Shown one piece after another: positions 1 through 7,167 of a stretch of 13,709 nt of DNA. Both the position numbers and the translations under genes were made by a program. This stretch comes from JALYSX01 sp035544315 (lineage in GTDB: Bacteria > Vulcanimicrobiota > Vulcanimicrobiia > Vulcanimicrobiales > Vulcanimicrobiaceae). The stretch covers positions 1 through 13,709 of the forward strand of contig DATKGB010000060.1 of assembly GCA_035544315.1 (NCBI GenBank), read 5' to 3'. A model generated the notes under the pieces. The model saw only the letters and a list, made by a program, of their open reading frames with translations, was not told where the DNA came from and made no database searches. Every line of letters starts with the position of its first letter. Position 1 is the stretch's first letter.

Positions 1-2
1 GG

Positions 3-872
3 GGAGGAGGCGTTCCCGGTACGCATCAATGGTATGACGGCACGCCGCATCCGTGGGAGTTCGCCCGCGTCTGGCATCTGGAACCGTCGCTGACCGATCC
101 CGACACCGTCTACGCCGGCGTTGAAGACGCCGCGCTGTTTCGTTCGACCGACGGCGGCCTGAATTGGCGCGAACTCTCCGGGTTGCGCAAACATGGAACC
201 GGAAGCTCGTGGCAACCCGGCGCCGGTGGGATGTGCTTGCACACGATCCTGTTGGACCCGAGCAATCCGCAACGAATTTTCACCGCGATCTCGGCGGCGG
301 GCGCATTCCGCAGCGACGACGGCGGGACGACCTGGAAACCGATTAACCAGGGCTTGAGATCCGAAAGCATTCCCGATCCCAAAGCCGAAGTCGGGCACTG
401 CGTCCACCGCATCGCGATGCATCCGTCGCGTCCGAACGTACTCTTCATGCAAAAGCACTGGGATGTGATGCGCACCGACGACGCAGGCGACTCGTGGCGC
501 GAAGTCAGCGGCAATCTTCCGACCGACTTCGGATTCGCGATCGACGTTCACGCGCACGAGCCGAACACGATCTACGTCGTTCCGATCAAGAGCGATTCCG
601 AACACTTTCCGCTCGATGGAAAGCTGCAAGTTTACCGCAGCCGCACGGGCGGGAACGAATGGGAAGCGCTGACCAAGGGCTTGCCGCAGCGCGATTGCTA
701 CGTCAACGTGCTGCGCGACGCGATGGCCGTCGACTCGCTCGATTCGTGCGGCGTGTATTTCGGCACGACCGGCGGACAAGTGTATGCGTCGCCCGATGCC
801 GGTGACAACTGGGCGCCTATCGTTCGCGATCTTCCGGCCGTATTGTCCGTCGAAGTTCAAACGCTGGCGTGA
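3..872 (+). CDS. BNR/Asp-box beta-propeller protein (sialidase/VPS10-like fold), 5' partial
   Basis: The reading frame is open from the left edge, so the N-terminus is missing; 289 residues are visible. Seen directly: at least five Asp-box turns of the form S/T-x-D-x-G-x-x-W, at fragment residues about 45-58 (FRSTDGGLNW), 101-114 (FRSDDGGTTW), 155-168 (MRTDDAGDSW), 210-220 (YRSRTGGNEW) and 260-270 (YASPDAGDNW), spaced about 50 residues apart as in a bladed propeller. Intervening strands such as NTIYVVP and DTVYAGV fit the same fold. Such proteins are often annotated as exo-alpha-sialidase or glycosyl hydrolase, but no sialidase catalytic Arg triad can be identified here, so catalysis is unproven. 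Its stop overlaps the MoaD-like start by 4 bases (GTGA), which implies translational coupling. The fold is confident; the function is unknown. Confidence 0.85.
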   Translation, partial: GGGVPGTHQWYDGTPHPWEFARVWHLEPSLTDPDTVYAGVEDAALFRSTDGGLNWRELSGLRKHGTGSSWQPGAGGMCLHTILLDPSNPQRIFTAISAAGAFRSDDGGTTWKPINQGLRSESIPDPKAEVGHCVHRIAMHPSRPNVLFMQKHWDVMRTDDAGDSWREVSGNLPTDFGFAIDVHAHEPNTIYVVPIKSDSEHFPLDGKLQVYRSRTGGNEWEALTKGLPQRDCYVNVLRDAMAVDSLDSCGVYFGTTGGQVYASPDAGDNWAPIVRDLPAVLSVEVQTLA

Positions 873-1165
873 TTCGTGTGGTGCTGCCGGCCCATTTGCG
901 AACGCTGGTGCAGGTTACGGGCGAAGTGCAGGTGGAGGTTGACGGGGAGCCCACGCTACGCAGCGTTATCGACGCGCTCGAGGCTCGTTATCCGGTTCTT
1001 CTCGGCACGATCCGCGATCGTGCCACGCAAGAACGGCGGCCGTTCGTGCGATTCTTTGCCTGCGAACGCGACCTCTCGCACGGATCGATCGACGCATCGC
1101 TGCCCGACGCGGTAGCAACCGGAGGCGAGCCGCTGCTCGTCATCGGAGCAATGGCCGGCGGTTAG
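869..1165 (+). CDS. MoaD/ThiS family ubiquitin-like protein
   Basis: A 98-residue beta-grasp protein starting at GTG 869 inside the stop of the upstream propeller gene. Visible features: an N-terminal strand IRVVLPAHLR, a central VDGEPTLRSVIDALEARYP segment typical of MoaD/ThiS (a strand, then a helix that packs on the sheet), and a C-terminus ending IGAMAGG. The terminal di-glycine is the family's functional hallmark: an E1-like enzyme (MoeB/ThiF type) adenylates it, and it is then thiocarboxylated to carry sulfur. Length is near the usual 80-95 residues. No molybdopterin, thiamine or E1-like gene is visible nearby, so the partner pathway cannot be assigned. The overlap with the BNR propeller gene suggests joint function with it. 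Confidence 0.88.
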   Translation: MIRVVLPAHLRTLVQVTGEVQVEVDGEPTLRSVIDALEARYPVLLGTIRDRATQERRPFVRFFACERDLSHGSIDASLPDAVATGGEPLLVIGAMAGG

Positions 1166-1168
1166 TCG

Positions 1169-1582
1169 CTACGACTCGATGAGTTCGATCCGGTTGCCGA
1201 AAGGGTCGGCGATGTAGCAGTGTCGCTTGCCCTCGAACGGGTGATCGTCCGGTCGGACCTCGACACCGTGAGCCGCGAGGTGCTTTAGGAATCGATCGAA
1301 GCCGGCGCATCGGAGGGCCGGGTGCGCTTTCTTGGCCGGAACGAAGGGCTCTTCTACGCCGAGATGCAGCGCGATCTCTCCGCACTGAAACCACACACCG
1401 CCGCGTTTGGCGAACTCGGGTGGCTTTGGCCGTTCGTCGAATCCGAGAATGCCACCGTAGAATCCGCGAGCCGCATCTTCTTGGCCCGCCGGCATCGCAA
1501 GCTGAACGTGATCGACGGCAAAAAGCGACGTCCCCTCTATTCGCTCTTGAGCTTTGGAGTCTGGGTTATTGTCGTGGATCAT
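1169..1582 (-). CDS. VOC superfamily (glyoxalase/bleomycin-resistance fold) protein
   Basis: A 137-residue protein with the vicinal-oxygen-chelate fold. Two beta-alpha-beta modules are visible: residues about 22-76, beginning AVDHVQLAMP with the helix ARGFYGGILGF, and about 86-135, with the helix FDRFLKHLAAHGVEV and the closing strand ADPFGNRIELIE. The candidate metal ligands of the fold are present: His25, His73 (in IALHLG) and Glu133 (RIELIE). The DPFGNRIEL ending is characteristic of small VOC dioxygenase or glutathione-transferase-like proteins. The substrate cannot be read from sequence. The start is the ATG at 1582; only a weak ribosome binding site precedes it, and the first 20 residues look unstructured. 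It is tail-to-tail with the MoaD-like gene, with 3 bases between them, and is probably a single-gene unit. Confidence 0.85.
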   Translation of the reverse strand: MIHDNNPDSKAQERIEGTSLFAVDHVQLAMPAGQEDAARGFYGGILGFDERPKPPEFAKRGGVWFQCGEIALHLGVEEPFVPAKKAHPALRCAGFDRFLKHLAAHGVEVRPDDHPFEGKRHCYIADPFGNRIELIES

Positions 1583-1704
1583 CTAGCTCGAGCGCACAAC
1601 GCACAGCCTTGACGCCTTCCTGGGAATGCCCGCAATTCCCTCGACCTGGTCAAATTTCAGGGCCAATTCGAACCCGGCTGTTCGTGGACGATCCGCGCGA
1701 CGAT

Positions 1705-1730
1705 CGCATTCGGCGGAACGAACGAATGCG
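1705..1730. repeat. 8-bp inverted repeat upstream of the PDZ-GAF membrane gene
   Basis: CGCATTCG (1705-1712) and its exact reverse complement CGAATGCG (1723-1730) flank a 10-base spacer. The element lies 53 bases before the start of the membrane sensor gene, in the 201-base divergent gap between it and the VOC gene. No T-run follows, so it is not an obvious terminator. It could be an operator dyad or a leader hairpin. No convincing -10/-35 promoter is visible in the gap, and nothing else recognisable lies there. Confidence 0.35.
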
Positions 1731-1783
1731 GGTGGCAAACTGCGACTCGACGAAAATGTGGATATGCTGACGAAGGCGGAGGC

Positions 1784-3508
1784 ATGCTGAAACAACCGGG
1801 CGCCGGATGGCGCATTGTGATCGTCTGTGCTTTGACGGGGCTCGTCGCTGCGATCAGCCTTCCCGATATCGTTCTGCCCTGGCACCCGTTTGCGACCTTC
1901 GGATTCGACGTTGACGCCAATGGACGGGTCTTGGATGTCGCACCGAATTCCGCCGCCGCCGCCACGAGAATTCGCCCGGGCGACACGGTTGATATTCCGG
2001 CGACCGATGTCGGGGCGCGGCGGTACCTTATTACACCGTACGCCGCTGCTACGGCTGGTGAGCGCGCGACGTTTGCCGTCGTCGATGCGCGCGGAGCGCG
2101 TTACGATGTCTCGCTCGTGGCCCGGACCCGCGTCCGATCGATGCTCGACAACGTTGCCGACGTGCTGCAAGTGCTTTCCTATCTGATCTTTCTCCTCACC
2201 GCCGCGACCCTCGTATTGCTTCGGCCGGGCGGGTTGACCTGGGCCTTTTTTGCCTACTCGCTCTGCGTGGCCGGCGTGGGAATCTTGATGGATTCGCAAC
2301 CGTCTTTTTTCTGGAGCATTTTAGTACTGTGCGTCGCCAATATACAAGGCTTGGCGTGGTTACCGTTTACAATTTTCGCGCTCCGCTTTCCGACGGATCG
2401 GATCGACGGGTGGCGCCTATTCGTCCAGCGTGTGCTGCTTTTCTCGTTGATCGTACTGGTACCGATCTCCGTCTATGCCGCGCTCGGCACATTGTTTGCT
2501 GGACCGAGCCTCCTCGTCGCGAATCTGGTCGTGCTTCAATTTCTGCCTATGGCCGGCTTTCTATCCGGCGCCGCCATTTTCGTGGCGACGTACGCCCACG
2601 CCGATGCCACGGATCGCCCGCGCATTCGCTGGGTCATTTTAGGGTTTTTCTTGGGCTACATCGGCATCATCATCGCGGATGCTCTTGCGCTAACGGGCCT
2701 CACGTCGTGGCCGATCTGGTTCAACGATTTCGTCCAAACGCTCAACGTTGCGGTGCCGATCACGGTCGCCTATGCGATCGTCAAACACCGCGTGATCGAC
2801 GTTCAATTCTATTTAAATCGCGCTTTGGTCTACGGACTGCTGACGACAATCGCGATCGGCGTGCTGACGCTCTTGCATTGGGTCGCTTCCAAGCAATTGG
2901 AGGGCTTTCACCTTGGGGTATTTCCCGAAATCGTTGGCGCGCTAGCCGTCGGTATTTCCATTCTAAAGGTTCACGGATGGGTCGAGACGCTGGTCGACCG
3001 ATTCGTCTTCCGCTCGGTTCACAATGCGGAACAGCATCTCGCTAAAATAAACGACTCCATGATGTACGCACAATCGGTGGCGGGACTCGACCGACTGCTC
3101 TGCGTCGAGCCGCGGCGCGCGTTCAATCTATCTTGGACGGCAGTGTTTCATGTCGTAGAAGGCGGCGCGTATCGTCGTTCCGAGTCGGCCGGCGGGGACG
3201 CGCCACACACAGAGTTCGACCGCGACGACCCGATCGTGCTGGAGTTGTGCGCGACGAGACGACCGGTCGCTACGAGAGACTCCGTCGCATTCCCACTGGT
3301 GATTCGCGACGAAATTCTCGGCTTTGCACTTTTCGGCGTCCACGCCAACGGTTCGGCCATCGATCCCAACGAACGCGCCATACTTGGCACCTTCATCAGC
3401 CGCGCAACGGTCGCGTACGATCATTTGACGAGCAAAATGCGCGCAACCGAGAACGCCCGCCTGCGCATCGAAAACGACACCCTCCGCTCGCTGATAACGT
3501 CACGGTGA
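1784..3508 (+). CDS. PDZ-like / multi-TM / GAF-like membrane signalling protein without kinase domain
   Basis: A 574-residue membrane protein. One N-terminal helix (about 9-27) leads to a PDZ-like domain (about 38-115, with GRVLDVAPNSAAAA and IRPGDTVD). Roughly eight more hydrophobic helices follow, at about 127-147, 151-170, 176-200, 215-237, 243-268, 282-303, 316-334 and 347-366, with another hydrophobic stretch near 380-395. A soluble GAF-like region (about 420-545) and a short coiled-coil tail (about 548-570) complete it. The segment KHRVIDVQFYLNRALVYG resembles the last membrane segment of ComP-like sensor histidine kinases, but the protein ends before any H-box or ATPase region. It may therefore sense a signal and pass it to a partner by protein contact. 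Start ATG 1784 is preceded by GAAGG at a 7-base distance. It ends 11 bases from the convergent SLOG gene. Ligand and partner are unknown. Confidence 0.8.
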   Translation: MLKQPGAGWRIVIVCALTGLVAAISLPDIVLPWHPFATFGFDVDANGRVLDVAPNSAAAATRIRPGDTVDIPATDVGARRYLITPYAAATAGERATFAVVDARGARYDVSLVARTRVRSMLDNVADVLQVLSYLIFLLTAATLVLLRPGGLTWAFFAYSLCVAGVGILMDSQPSFFWSILVLCVANIQGLAWLPFTIFALRFPTDRIDGWRLFVQRVLLFSLIVLVPISVYAALGTLFAGPSLLVANLVVLQFLPMAGFLSGAAIFVATYAHADATDRPRIRWVILGFFLGYIGIIIADALALTGLTSWPIWFNDFVQTLNVAVPITVAYAIVKHRVIDVQFYLNRALVYGLLTTIAIGVLTLLHWVASKQLEGFHLGVFPEIVGALAVGISILKVHGWVETLVDRFVFRSVHNAEQHLAKINDSMMYAQSVAGLDRLLCVEPRRAFNLSWTAVFHVVEGGAYRRSESAGGDAPHTEFDRDDPIVLELCATRRPVATRDSVAFPLVIRDEILGFALFGVHANGSAIDPNERAILGTFISRATVAYDHLTSKMRATENARLRIENDTLRSLITSR

Positions 3509-3519
3509 CTAGGCGATGC

Positions 3520-5097
3520 TCAAACGACGACCATGCCGATGGGGCGGTCGCGACGCATGATGAGCCAGTCGGCGTGCTCGATGAGCGCGGCGCGCCCAAG
3601 TGCGAGCAAAATCTCTTGAGCGCGCGTCGTTTTCCCCTTTTCCGCGTGTAGCTCCCTGAGAGCTTTGTCGAAAACGTGAAACATGCGTTCGTAACGCCGC
3701 GCGTTCGTCGTAAAATTCCGCTTTTCGATGTAATGGCCGATCAGCGCCGCGAGCATCGCCGCCATTGCAAGCGGCACGGTCAATGCTTCACTAAGGATCT
3801 CTCTGGGCCAACCTGGCTGGATAGTCCAAAATCCTACGTGAGCCCACTGCGGCAATAACAAAACCACAGATACGACCGTTGACGCAATCCCGATCCCAAC
3901 CGCCGCCCCCGCGGTCCGTCCAAGGAGGCGATTCTTCCCGGCCTCGCGGCGGCTAGCTTTGTGATAGTATCGCCACTGCGAGCGCACCCAATCGATGCCG
4001 ATTGGGCGATCGGGAGAGACATCCGGGCATCCGCGGTCATCACAGCACGTGAGATAGAAGGAGCGCAGCGCCATGCGAATCCATTGCAGTTCTCCTTCCT
4101 GCATCCGAAGGTACGCCCGATCTGCAAAGTCATGGATTAATCCGGCACAATACCACGCATGCTGCACTCGTAACCCCTCGGCAAGCGCGCGATAATCTTG
4201 GTAGCGATTCTCGTAATCGTTCTTGCGCGCGATTCGGTAGGCAACGAACGCTGCCACGATGCCAACGATCTTTACGAAAGATGGCAGCTGCGACAGTATC
4301 TGGATCGTCGCTCCCAGAAACGCGCACGCGAACAGAATCATCTGAAAGAGGTTCGTGCGTTCTTGCAATCGATTGGCCGTGGCGTCCGTTCGGTCCATTA
4401 ACTCCTTGAGCGCTTCCACGGTTGACGCGCTTTCCGGCGTTTGCGCGAGATCGGTGTTGTACAGGTCCATTCGCCCGAGAATCACCCGAAAATCCGCTTC
4501 GCTCGTAACGTCGTGGCGAAAGCGCCTCGGATACATGCGGTTAACGCTACAAGCATCGGCCGGGCGAGGGCCGTTTGTTCGCGGCGTTACGATGTGGTAA
4601 GCCGGGCCAAGGTCGGTCTCGCCGGTCATGCGCATGTCGAGGACGTCTGCCGTCCCACCCTTGCCGCGTGACGACGTACCATCCCAAAACGCGACCAGCA
4701 CGTGGCTGTAATGCACGATGAAAAGACCCGTAGCCACGTAGCCGTTTTCGCGTTCGGGCGACGTTACCGTCACCCGCGCGCAGGCCGCTAAGAGGGAACG
4801 GAAGCGTGTGAGTTCGGTCGGCGAGAAATCCTGTTCGTATTCCGCGACGGGCATCGGCAGACACGCGATGACGGGAATATTCTGCGCAATAGCTTCTTCT
4901 GCGGCCAGGCTATCGGCGCCGACGGCCAGACCGGACAGCACGACCAGGGGTGTGTGCGGGCAGGTCTTCGAGAGTTCGCGCAAGACGCTCCCGAAGGCGT
5001 TACGCAACGGAGCTTCATCGGCGTCGGCGACATCGCGATGCCCGGTTACCCCGACAACGAGCGAGAGCCGATCGGTCGGCAGGCTAAAAGCCGTCAA
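3520..5097 (-). CDS. SLOG-domain protein with two 2-TM (SLATT-like) units
   Basis: A 525-residue protein when started at TTG 5097. Residues 11-160 form a SLOG/LOG-DprA-type Rossmann domain: the first strand and nucleotide loop VVGVTGHRD (14-22), the second motif LSGLAVGADSLAAEEA (54-69) and the distal loop FWDGTSSRGKGGTADV (137-152). Two hydrophobic hairpins follow, at about 249-268 with 274-291 and at about 394-415 with 440-457. Each is flanked by charged helices; the first is followed by ENRYQDYRALAEGLRVQHAW, which resembles SLATT (SMODS and SLOG-associating 2TM effector) domains. In that class the SLOG part is thought to sense or process a nucleotide-derived ligand and the TM part to act at the membrane. 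An upstream TTG at 5139 is possible but lacks a ribosome site; TTG 5097 has AAGAGG four bases before it. The gene overlaps the patatin gene and is its likely partner. The domain call is by eye, without a profile search. Confidence 0.8.
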   Translation of the reverse strand: MTAFSLPTDRLSLVVGVTGHRDVADADEAPLRNAFGSVLRELSKTCPHTPLVVLSGLAVGADSLAAEEAIAQNIPVIACLPMPVAEYEQDFSPTELTRFRSLLAACARVTVTSPERENGYVATGLFIVHYSHVLVAFWDGTSSRGKGGTADVLDMRMTGETDLGPAYHIVTPRTNGPRPADACSVNRMYPRRFRHDVTSEADFRVILGRMDLYNTDLAQTPESASTVEALKELMDRTDATANRLQERTNLFQMILFACAFLGATIQILSQLPSFVKIVGIVAAFVAYRIARKNDYENRYQDYRALAEGLRVQHAWYCAGLIHDFADRAYLRMQEGELQWIRMALRSFYLTCCDDRGCPDVSPDRPIGIDWVRSQWRYYHKASRREAGKNRLLGRTAGAAVGIGIASTVVSVVLLLPQWAHVGFWTIQPGWPREILSEALTVPLAMAAMLAALIGHYIEKRNFTTNARRYERMFHVFDKALRELHAEKGKTTRAQEILLALGRAALIEHADWLIMRRDRPIGMVVV

Positions 5098-6199
5098 AAT
5101 GCCTCTTATGAACGAGCGAGTCGGCAGCCGCCGCCCCAACGGTCAGCAAACCGCCGATGTTGTCCACCTTATCCAGCGGCTGAACGGTGGTTGGTTCGAT
5201 CGCGGGCAGGCCCAGTCTGTCGAGCCCCTTGCGCGTCAGGTCGACATCGTATCGCATGTACGTAAACATTTTTCGCTGTCCGCCGGGAGCCGGCACTCCG
5301 ATCAGATCGCCGATTTCGGAATCCAATACAGCACCTGCCCGAACTTTGCCGAAGGTCCGGCACAAGAGATCCTGCTCCACCGATGCTGCGGCTATGAGGG
5401 CACTGGGGATCGACGCCGCATTGTACAGCACGTTCATCTGTTCGACTCGCAAATCCGAAGCCATCGGTCGCGGTCCGACGCCGGTTCCAACCGAGACGAT
5501 CAACATCTCGTCCTCTCCGACGGGCCATCCTACGTTGTATGGTTCGAGCGTCGCCATCAAAAAGAGCTGAAATGACGGGTTGTTGTAGACGGATATCCCG
5601 CCGTCCACAAAGATGTGCTCCTTTCCGTCCAGTACGAACACTTCCGGCGGGAAAAACGTCGGCGCTGCAGTGCTTGCTCGAATCAGTTGCCATAACGGCA
5701 GGCGCAGATTGCAGTCCGCTAGCGCAACATCGTTATATTTGGCGCGCGGATTGTTGGAGACCGGCCACGGAGAATTTGTGGATGCATTGCGCATCACCAA
5801 CATCAGCAGCGTTTTGAGCCGATCGCTACCGAGATCGGTTTCCGCGCCAAGCTCGCGCTGCAAGATGTCCTTGAGGCCGTCCGGCGAGAACCGGTTGGTC
5901 AACCGATCGCGGAGACGGGCCGGGGCAAACATCCCCGGTCCGGCGTCAACGTAAAAGGCGCGAATCTGCTCGACCGGCAAGCCCATGGAAAGAAACGTAG
6001 CGATTATGGCTCCGGTGCTCGTTCCGGCGATGTAGTCGAAGTAATCTGCGAGCACGAGGCCAGGGTCCGCAAAGCGCTCGCGCAGCAGGCTTTCGATTCG
6101 CTCGATGATCTTGAGCGTGATGATGCCGCGAATACCCCCGCCATCCAAGGCGAGCAGCTTTTTGGGTCCGGCCTTGACGAGTTTTTCCTCAATTGCCAC
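5084..6199 (-). CDS. Patatin-like phospholipase (CapV/CapE-type fold)
   Basis: A 371-residue patatin family lipid acyl hydrolase. All three family signatures are intact: the oxyanion-hole loop DGGGIRG (19-25), the nucleophile elbow GTSTG with Ser61, and DGG with catalytic Asp199, followed by SVYNNPSFQL. Length matches cytosolic bacterial patatins; there is no signal peptide or TM segment, so it should act on the inner leaflet or on soluble lipid. Patatins of this form include the CBASS effector CapV, which degrades phospholipids when bound to a cyclic nucleotide, as well as housekeeping enzymes. The overlap with a downstream SLOG-TM gene favours a signalled, defence-like role here (inference). 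GTG 6199 is the first available start; no Shine-Dalgarno sequence precedes it, so translation may be leaderless. The next gene upstream is divergent across 53 bases. Confidence 0.92.
   Translation of the reverse strand: MAIEEKLVKAGPKKLLALDGGGIRGIITLKIIERIESLLRERFADPGLVLADYFDYIAGTSTGAIIATFLSMGLPVEQIRAFYVDAGPGMFAPARLRDRLTNRFSPDGLKDILQRELGAETDLGSDRLKTLLMLVMRNASTNSPWPVSNNPRAKYNDVALADCNLRLPLWQLIRASTAAPTFFPPEVFVLDGKEHIFVDGGISVYNNPSFQLFLMATLEPYNVGWPVGEDEMLIVSVGTGVGPRPMASDLRVEQMNVLYNAASIPSALIAAASVEQDLLCRTFGKVRAGAVLDSEIGDLIGVPAPGGQRKMFTYMRYDVDLTRKGLDRLGLPAIEPTTVQPLDKVDNIGGLLTVGAAAADSLVHKRHFDGF
5095..5107 (-). promoter_or_regulatory. Ribosome binding site and TTG start of the SLOG gene inside the patatin reading frame
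   Basis: On the minus strand AAGAGG (5107-5102) is followed by CATT and then TTG (5097-5095), all within the last codons of the patatin gene. The patatin stop (TAG, 5086-5084) lies just past this start. This arrangement fits translational coupling and decides the SLOG start against the upstream TTG at 5139, which has no Shine-Dalgarno match. Confidence 0.5.
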
Positions 6200-6252
6200 A
6201 AAGGAGCGATTTGCGACTTGCGCTAAGGGAGCCTGCGGAAGGATGTGACAAA

Positions 6253-7167
6253 ATGCTCGGTTCTTTTTGGTCGCTCGTAAAAACGCTCTGTTATGCCATC
6301 ATTCCAATTGCAGCGGTGCTCTTTGCGCCTGCAGCCGCCGACGCCGGGAGCCAGGGTGGACCTCCGCCCCTCACGTCCTTGCAACCGGAGTTCTTCGTAG
6401 CGGCCTCCGGTCCTGAGAAGGCGGCCGACAGCGTTGTAGCAATCGCTGTGGCAAACGAATTTTACAAGCAACTGCTCTGCTACGCGCCCGAGACGAGCAA
6501 ATCGATCGTACAGCCGTGCTTGAACAACGCACTTCACAACGCGTTGCCTCGGCCCGCGATCGTTCCGCAGCCCGAGTGGACTGCCGAGGACATCGCGGCG
6601 CGATGTGCCAGCGACCCTAGCGCACTGGGCGGAATCGTCATCACGAACTACTACGGCGATGCGACCCATTTCTTTCTTCTGTGGCAGGCCGAGGCGTCGT
6701 ACCTCGAGCTCTTTGCCGAGATCATCGCGTGCAAACCCAATTCGGCCGGCGGCCTTGTCGTAGCGGCCATTACCCAACTTCCGGGCTCGAACGGAACGGC
6801 TTGGATGGTCCACCATTCGCAAGTAAGCATCCCGCTGCTGTCACTTGCGGGTATCGGTTCCGTCTTGGAAAAAGGATCGGGCCAATCCACGAGCACGAAA
6901 ACGAGCACCAACCTTTCTACCAGCGTGTACCTGGGCGCAATTCTCAATCAGGCTAGTTCTCGCGACTTCCCCGGTTTCAGCCTTCCGGTACGCCTGCGCC
7001 ACGAGGGGCAATGGGTCGGCGTTGACATCGTCAACGCTATTGGTACGATGTGTGCGACGTCGATGCCGAACGGTCAAACGGCGAACGCCGCGCAACTGAC
7101 GAACTTCACTCCGTCGAAACAGTTTACGTCGCTATGCCAGACGTTCAACTTCGTCAGCGCGCCCTAA
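6253..7167 (+). CDS. Secreted Cys-rich protein of unknown function
   Basis: A 304-residue protein with a clear N-terminal signal: basic SLVK, then a hydrophobic core to about residue 28 and an APAAADA-GS cleavage-like site near residue 31. ATG 6253 is chosen over the upstream in-frame start at 6193 because GGAAGGA lies nine bases before it and the signal peptide then sits at the N-terminus. The mature part contains six cysteines (76, 89, 118, 160, 267, 295), compatible with disulfides. It also has a Ser/Thr-rich linker (about 208-224), followed by a possible small C-terminal domain with HEGQWVGVDIVNAIG. I do not recognise the family. Its last 34 bases overlap the tectonin/glycosidase lipoprotein gene, so the two are probably co-expressed and act together outside the membrane. 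It is divergent from the patatin gene. Confidence 0.75.
   Translation: MLGSFWSLVKTLCYAIIPIAAVLFAPAAADAGSQGGPPPLTSLQPEFFVAASGPEKAADSVVAIAVANEFYKQLLCYAPETSKSIVQPCLNNALHNALPRPAIVPQPEWTAEDIAARCASDPSALGGIVITNYYGDATHFFLLWQAEASYLELFAEIIACKPNSAGGLVVAAITQLPGSNGTAWMVHHSQVSIPLLSLAGIGSVLEKGSGQSTSTKTSTNLSTSVYLGAILNQASSRDFPGFSLPVRLRHEGQWVGVDIVNAIGTMCATSMPNGQTANAAQLTNFTPSKQFTSLCQTFNFVSAP

Noticed and set aside
1609..1637. TTGACG followed 17 bases later by GCAATT as a sigma-70-like promoter
   Set aside because: The -10 match is poor and the -35 hexamer is common in GC-rich DNA; not supportable.
1583..2299. Long minus-strand open frame (238 codons) across the start of the sensor gene
   Set aside because: Antisense shadow of the PDZ domain region; Gly/Arg-rich, low-complexity product with no domain, and the plus-strand gene has clear family features.
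3520..6199. Complete CBASS operon
   Set aside because: No cyclic-nucleotide synthase gene is present in the window; only the effector-like patatin and a SLOG protein can be supported.
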